Of a stretch of DNA of 64,000 bases, positions 60,551 to 64,000 are shown one piece after another. The stretch is from the NCBI RefSeq assembly GCF_002531575.1, contig NZ_NWTI01000002.1, positions 558,001 to 622,000 on the forward strand, in the 5' to 3' direction. This DNA comes from Bradyrhizobium sp. Y36 (lineage in GTDB: Bacteria; Pseudomonadota; Alphaproteobacteria; Rhizobiales; Xanthobacteraceae). Positions within the stretch are counted from its first letter, which is position 1, and each line of letters starts with the position of its first letter. Position numbers and translations under genes: made by a program. A model generated the notes under the pieces. That model was not told where the DNA came from, did not search any database, and saw nothing but the letters and a program-made list of their open reading frames with translations.

Positions 60551-60952
60551 ATGCCCAAGCTCGATCATCTCCGCCCCAGCGGCCTGCATCACAATCCCGC
60601 TTATTCCCACGTCGTCACCGCCACGGGCGCGCGCACGATCTACATTTCGGGTCAGGTCTCGACCGACGAGGAGGGGCGGATCGTCGGCGAGGGCGACATC
60701 GCCGCGCAGACCACGCAGGTGATGCAGAATCTCGGGCACGCGCTGAAGGCGGCCGGCGCGAGCTATTCCAACATCGTGAAGATCACGACCTTCGTGGTGA
60801 ACTACAAGCCGGAGCTGCGCCCGATCATCGGCAAGGCCCGCTCGGCCTTCTTCGAAGGCATGGAGCCGCCGGCCTCGACGCTGGTCGGCGTCTCCGCGCT
60901 CGCCGCGCCCGAATGGCTGATCGAGATCGAGGCGATCGCGGTCGCGGATTGA
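60551..60952 (+). CDS. RidA-superfamily protein lacking the catalytic arginine, 133 aa
   Basis: From ATG 60551 (MPKLDHLRPSGLHHNPAYSH), with AGGGAG ahead. YjgF fold, but where active RidA has an arginine (PARST) this protein reads PPASTLVGV, so the carboxylate-binding residue is lost. Such variants form Rid subfamilies without imine deaminase activity. Function unknown. A monocistronic gene between two palindromic repeats. Confidence 0.85.
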   Translation: MPKLDHLRPSGLHHNPAYSHVVTATGARTIYISGQVSTDEEGRIVGEGDIAAQTTQVMQNLGHALKAAGASYSNIVKITTFVVNYKPELRPIIGKARSAFFEGMEPPASTLVGVSALAAPEWLIEIEAIAVAD

Positions 60953-60960
60953 AGATCTTG

Positions 60961-61046
60961 TAGCCCGGATGGAGCGCAGCGTAATCCGGAGAGCCTGCCG
61001 CTGCGGATGCACTGCCCCGGATTGCGCTGCGCTCGATCCGGGCTAC
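60961..61046. repeat. Intergenic palindromic repeat, type F, reaching into a stop codon
   Basis: TAGCCCGGATGGAGCGCAGC (60961-60980) and GCGCTCGATCCGGGCTA (61029-61045) pair. The TAG stop of the convergent ACT-domain gene (61045-61043 on minus) lies inside the right arm. Confidence 0.85.
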
Positions 61047-61450
61047 GGGTGCTTCGCCTCCGACATCTCTCGCAGCAGCGCCATCGCCTCGTCCGCCCGG
61101 TTAATGGGCACGAAGAGATGGTCGTGGTGAAAGGCCGACACGGCATTCACGCTGATGCCGGCTTCGGCCAGGCGCGTCGTGATCGCGGCCAGGAAGCCGA
61201 CGGCATCGAGCGCCGAGTGAACGCTCAACGTGATCAGACGCGAGGCGAACGCGTGGCGTAGCCCTGCCGCTTCGGCCTCCTCGCGACGGATGACCAGCGT
61301 GGTTCCTTCCAGCTCGCGGAATGTCATGAGCGGATGGAGGTCTGCTGGAATAGTCTCGCCTGCAGCGATCGTGCAGAACACGAATGTGCCCGGCCGGAGC
61401 TCCGGCTTCATGTGCCTCAGCAGCGCTGTGAGATCGCGTTCACCGCTCAT
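61043..61450 (-). CDS. ACT-domain protein
   Basis: 135 residues from ATG 61450; a GTG just before is possible. Two ACT-like halves: about 22-65 (GTFVFCTIAAGE) and 70-130 (ITLSVHSALDAVGFLAAITT, then AEAGISVNAVSAFHHDHLFV). Such proteins are small ligand sensors, often for amino acids, and resemble the UPF0735/CASTOR/ACT7 group. The start overlaps the dinB stop (ATG at 61450-61448, TGA at 61452-61450), so coupled. Ligand unknown. Confidence 0.85.
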   Translation of the reverse strand: MSGERDLTALLRHMKPELRPGTFVFCTIAAGETIPADLHPLMTFRELEGTTLVIRREEAEAAGLRHAFASRLITLSVHSALDAVGFLAAITTRLAEAGISVNAVSAFHHDHLFVPINRADEAMALLREMSEAKHP

Positions 61451-62739
61451 CACTCCTGCGCCTTCTCCGGGCCCTCATAGGCGATGCCGCGGATCACCGC
61501 GGCGCTGCCGAACTTCTTGCGCAGACTGTCCACCGCGCGCTCGGCATGAGCGGCGCGGCGATCGAGCATGTCGGTGTCGTCGGCGGGGGAGCCGTCGCGC
61601 AGCGCGCTGACGCCGGCGCCCATCAGGCGGAAGGCGGTGCCGTCGATCTCCTTCGCCAGCATCTCGCGGCAGATCGAGAAGATCTTGGCGGCGAGCTGGG
61701 TGGGCGCCGCGATCGACTGCGAGCGGGTGCGCTGGCGGAAATCGGCGGTCTTCAGCTTCAACGTGACGGTCGAGCCGGCAAGCTCGCTGCTCTTGAGCCG
61801 CGACGAGGTCTTCTCGCAGAGGCGCCACAGGATCTTCTCCAGCGTCGCGAAATCGCGGATGTCGGTCTCGAAGGTGGTTTCGCTGGAAATCGTCTTGGCG
61901 CCCCGGTCAGGCTCGACGCGGCGGTCGTCGATGCCGCGCGCGAGCCGCCACAGCCTGCGGCCGTCGCTCGGAAACTGCCGCATCATCTCGATCTCGTCGG
62001 CCTTTTGCAGGTCGGCGATGATGCGGAAGCCGCGCTGCACGAGGCGCTCCTGCGTGGCCGGGCCGACGCCGAAGATGAAGCCGACCGGCTTGTCCGCGAG
62101 CATGATGCGCGCTTCCTCCTGGTCGAGCGCGGCGAAGCCGCGGGGCTTGTCGAGATCGGAGGCGATCTTGGCCAGGAACTTGTTGCAGGACAGGCCGACC
62201 GAGACGGAGATGCCGATGTCGCGCTCGACCTCGCCGGCAAAGCGCGCGAGCACCTTTGCCGGGATCATGCCGTGCACCCGCTCGGTGCCGGAGAGGTCGA
62301 GGAACGCCTCGTCGATCGAGAGCGGCTCGACCAGCGGCGTCAGCGCCTGCATGGCCTGGCGCACCTCGCGGCCGACGCGGACATACTTCGCCATGTCGGG
62401 CGGGATCACGGTCGCGTGCGGGCAGGCCTCGAGCGCCTTGAACATCGGCATGGCCGAGCGCACACCATAGGTGCGGGCGATGTAGCAGGCGGCCGACACC
62501 ACGCCACGCTTGCCCCCGCCGATGATGACGGGCTTGTCGGCGATGTCAGGGTTGTCCCGCTTCTCGACCGTCGCGTAGAAGGCGTCGCAGTCGATATGGG
62601 CGATGGTCAGCGAGGCGAGCGCCCGGTGGCGGACGAGGCGGGGGGAACCGCAGGCCGAGCAGCGCCGCACGCCCATATCCAGATCGGCCAGACAATCCCG
62701 GCAGAAGCAGCGGGGCCCGGCCGGGTCGGGGAGGGTCAC
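61450..62739 (-). CDS. dinB: DNA polymerase IV with N-terminal zinc-ribbon extension
   Basis: 429 residues, Y-family translesion polymerase. Catalytic Asp D50 and D52 (HIDCDAFYATVE) and D143-E144 (PLSIDEAF) are present, plus the little-finger domain (about 260-390). An extension of 40 residues precedes them with two Cys pairs, C13-x2-C16 and C27-x2-C30, likely a zinc ribbon. C terminus lacks a clear clamp-binding motif. Four-base overlap with the upstream DUF3572 gene. Confidence 0.93.
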   Translation of the reverse strand: MTLPDPAGPRCFCRDCLADLDMGVRRCSACGSPRLVRHRALASLTIAHIDCDAFYATVEKRDNPDIADKPVIIGGGKRGVVSAACYIARTYGVRSAMPMFKALEACPHATVIPPDMAKYVRVGREVRQAMQALTPLVEPLSIDEAFLDLSGTERVHGMIPAKVLARFAGEVERDIGISVSVGLSCNKFLAKIASDLDKPRGFAALDQEEARIMLADKPVGFIFGVGPATQERLVQRGFRIIADLQKADEIEMMRQFPSDGRRLWRLARGIDDRRVEPDRGAKTISSETTFETDIRDFATLEKILWRLCEKTSSRLKSSELAGSTVTLKLKTADFRQRTRSQSIAAPTQLAAKIFSICREMLAKEIDGTAFRLMGAGVSALRDGSPADDTDMLDRRAAHAERAVDSLRKKFGSAAVIRGIAYEGPEKAQE

Positions 62740-63047
62740 GGCACGTCGCGCTCCCAGGAGGAATCGCCCAGCGCGTCGCCGAGGACCTGCCGCGCTGCGG
62801 CGACGTTGGTGGGATGTAGGTCCGCCGAGCTGGCAAAGGCCTTCACTGTGGCGTCGTCGCGCAGCACGAAATCGAGCACGCTGAGCAGGAAATTGGGGTC
62901 CGCGGCGGCGTTGCGCAGGGTCTCCGGACCGACCCCCGTCTCGGCCAGGAACAGGCCCAGCCGCTCGGGCTCGCCGGCAACGAAGGACAGCGCCTGAATC
63001 GCAACGATTTCAGCGACTTCGCGGGGGTTGTGAACAGGCTTTTTCAA
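62736..63047 (-). CDS. DUF3572 family protein
   Basis: 103 residues, helical. AVEIVAIQALSFVAGEPERL-like start (AEIVAIQALSFVAGEPERLG) and ETLRNAAADPNFLLSVLDFV are typical of DUF3572, an alphaproteobacterial family commonly found beside divK. First gene of the minus-strand operon DUF3572-dinB-ACT; the next gene overlaps it by 4 bp. Function unknown. Confidence 0.88.
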   Translation of the reverse strand: MKKPVHNPREVAEIVAIQALSFVAGEPERLGLFLAETGVGPETLRNAAADPNFLLSVLDFVLRDDATVKAFASSADLHPTNVAAARQVLGDALGDSSWERDVP

Positions 63048-63288
63048 GGGGACGGTTTGCCTTTCCGTTAACTTTCGGTGTCTACTTTGGAGTCATCATG
63101 CCCGAGTCTCGGCCTCAAGTCTTCCGACCCCAGACAAGCAACTGGAAACCACATCGCGAAAGTCGACCCTCGGGTTTAACGAAACTCAAGCGAATCTGAG
63201 GCTAGTTTGAATCCAGTTTTCGAAACGCCGGAAAGCGGCGTCTGAGGCGTCACATGTACCGGTCCTTCGGACCAATCAGGAGGGCGGG

Positions 63289-63654
63289 ATGGCTAAGACC
63301 GTCCTGATCGTGGAAGACAACGAGCTCAACATGAAGCTCTTCCGCGACCTGTTGGAGGCGCACGGCTACCAGACCACCGGCACCAGCAACGGCTACGAGG
63401 CGCTTGACCTCGTTCGCAAGATGCGGCCCGACCTCGTGCTGATGGACATCCAATTGCCGCAGGTCTCGGGCCTCGAGGTGACGCGCTGGATCAAGGACGA
63501 TCCGGAGCTGCGCGCCATACCCGTCGTCGCGGTCACGGCGTTCGCGATGAAGGGCGACGAAGAGCGCATCCGCGAGGGCGGCTGCGAGGCCTATTTGTCC
63601 AAGCCGATCTCGGTCGGCAAATTCATTGAGACGGTCCGGCGTTTTATCGGATAG
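63289..63654 (+). CDS. divK: Cell-cycle response regulator DivK
   Basis: 121-residue single-domain receiver. Phosphate acceptor D53 (LVLMDIQLP), acidic pocket E9-D10, Thr of the switch in AVTAFAMKG and the Lys in LSKPIS. Matches DivK closely ([29 protein letters not shown]). In Caulobacter DivK-P acts on DivL/CckA to lower CtrA activity; PleC and DivJ set its state. pleD follows 14 bp later, the conserved pair. Confidence 0.95.
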   Translation: MAKTVLIVEDNELNMKLFRDLLEAHGYQTTGTSNGYEALDLVRKMRPDLVLMDIQLPQVSGLEVTRWIKDDPELRAIPVVAVTAFAMKGDEERIREGGCEAYLSKPISVGKFIETVRRFIG

Positions 63655-63668
63655 GAAGTGAGTTCACA

Positions 63669-64000
63669 GTGTCCGCGCGTATCCTGGTTGTCGATGACGT
63701 TCCTGCCAACGTCAAACTCCTCGAAGCCCGCCTGTCCGCCGAATATTTCGACGTGATGACCGCCTCGAACGGCACCGAGGCGCTGGCCATGTGTCAGCGC
63801 GCGGAATGCGACATCATCCTGCTCGACGTGATGATGCCCGACATGGACGGTTTCGAAGTCTGCCGGCGCCTGAAGACCGATCCGGCCACGCATCACATTC
63901 CCGTCGTCATGGTCACCGCGCTCGACAGCCCCTCGGACCGCAACCGCGGGCTCGAGGCGGGCGCCGACGACTTCCTCACAAAACCGGTCTCCGACGTCGT
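63669..64000 (+). CDS. pleD: Diguanylate cyclase response regulator PleD (partial, 5' part)
   Basis: Starts GTG at 63669 (VSARILVVDDVPANVKLLEA); the first receiver domain with acidic D9-D10, acceptor D53 (LLDVMMPDMDG) and K in FLTKPVSD is visible; the gene leaves the window after about 110 residues. In Caulobacter PleD carries two receivers and a GGDEF domain making c-di-GMP at the stalked pole; the rest is outside. Downstream of divK, likely one transcript. Confidence 0.93.
   Translation, partial: MSARILVVDDVPANVKLLEARLSAEYFDVMTASNGTEALAMCQRAECDIILLDVMMPDMDGFEVCRRLKTDPATHHIPVVMVTALDSPSDRNRGLEAGADDFLTKPVSDV

Noticed and set aside
61546..62997. 483-codon plus-strand frame opposite dinB
   Set aside because: Gly/Arg-rich shadow of dinB and DUF3572 with no motif of its own.
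63168..63200. CtrA-like box TTAA-N7-CAAG upstream of divK
   Set aside because: Second half-site has two mismatches to TTAA; too weak to claim without conservation data.
1..64000. tRNA or rRNA genes, integrases, transposases
   Set aside because: None recognised by eye on either strand; absence is not proof without a covariance-model scan.

Overview
The window reads as chromosomal DNA of a GC-rich alphaproteobacterium of the order Hyphomicrobiales, most likely Bradyrhizobium or a close relative. The grounds are the gene families present (MipZ, DivK-PleD, ClpS-ClpA, an EipB/DUF1849 protein, DUF3572, DUF1489, a phasin with a PhaR-like operator, many ABC/SDR catabolic genes) and several families of intergenic palindromic repeats of a kind I associate with Bradyrhizobiaceae. 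This is inference from gene content; no rRNA or tRNA gene was seen.

Positions 1-13762 hold a divergent catabolic locus. The minus arm is a tightly packed run from 10903 to the window edge: a beta-hydroxyacid dehydrogenase, an MmgE/PrpD protein, a branched-chain-type ABC transporter (LivH, a LivM-LivG fusion, LivF, two tandem binding proteins), a carboxymuconolactone-decarboxylase-like protein, two SDR dehydrogenases and a GntR/FCD regulator cut by the edge. The plus arm carries a second MmgE/PrpD protein, a second carboxymuconolactone-decarboxylase-like protein and a metallo-beta-lactamase-fold hydrolase. Between the arms lies a 33-bp palindrome containing a perfect FadR/FCD-type operator over two opposed promoters. 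The substrate cannot be told from sequence.

Positions 13876-30724 are mostly housekeeping and hypothetical genes: two NodB-type deacetylases, the magnesium channel MgtE, an orphan HTH protein, an aldo/keto reductase, a TolA/TonB-like proline/glutamine-rich protein, a 1-kb gene-free repeat region (21054-22089), a DUF599 membrane protein, a GST, panC, mipZ, a membrane-anchored hydrolase, a VWA-like protein and a membrane J-protein. Positions 30954-38978 hold a penicillin-binding carboxypeptidase with a SPOR domain, a phasin with its operator, a TadG-like VWA protein, clpS-clpA and a lipoprotein.

Positions 39111-51966 are more accessory: an MFS exporter, a 53-aa membrane protein, an aldo/keto reductase, an AraC-nitrilase-aldoxime dehydratase cluster (aldoxime to nitrile to carboxylic acid), a multi-TM protein in visibly more AT-rich DNA, a HAD phosphatase, and a compact glycan cassette (small proteins, a GT4 fusion with an unassigned helical domain, a GH130 enzyme and a small coiled-coil protein). 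That cassette is the best candidate for an uncharacterised pathway.

Positions 52018-64000 hold an orphan TRAP-type binding protein divergent from a lytic transglycosylase (both with 12-bp tetrapeptide repeats), azlC-azlD, a TrmO-like methyltransferase, a HIT protein, a COG3146-type acyltransferase, a glycerophosphodiesterase with a RidA protein, EipB, a RidA variant lacking the usual arginine, an overlapping ACT protein-dinB-DUF3572 operon, and the divergent divK-pleD cell-cycle pair, with pleD cut by the window end.
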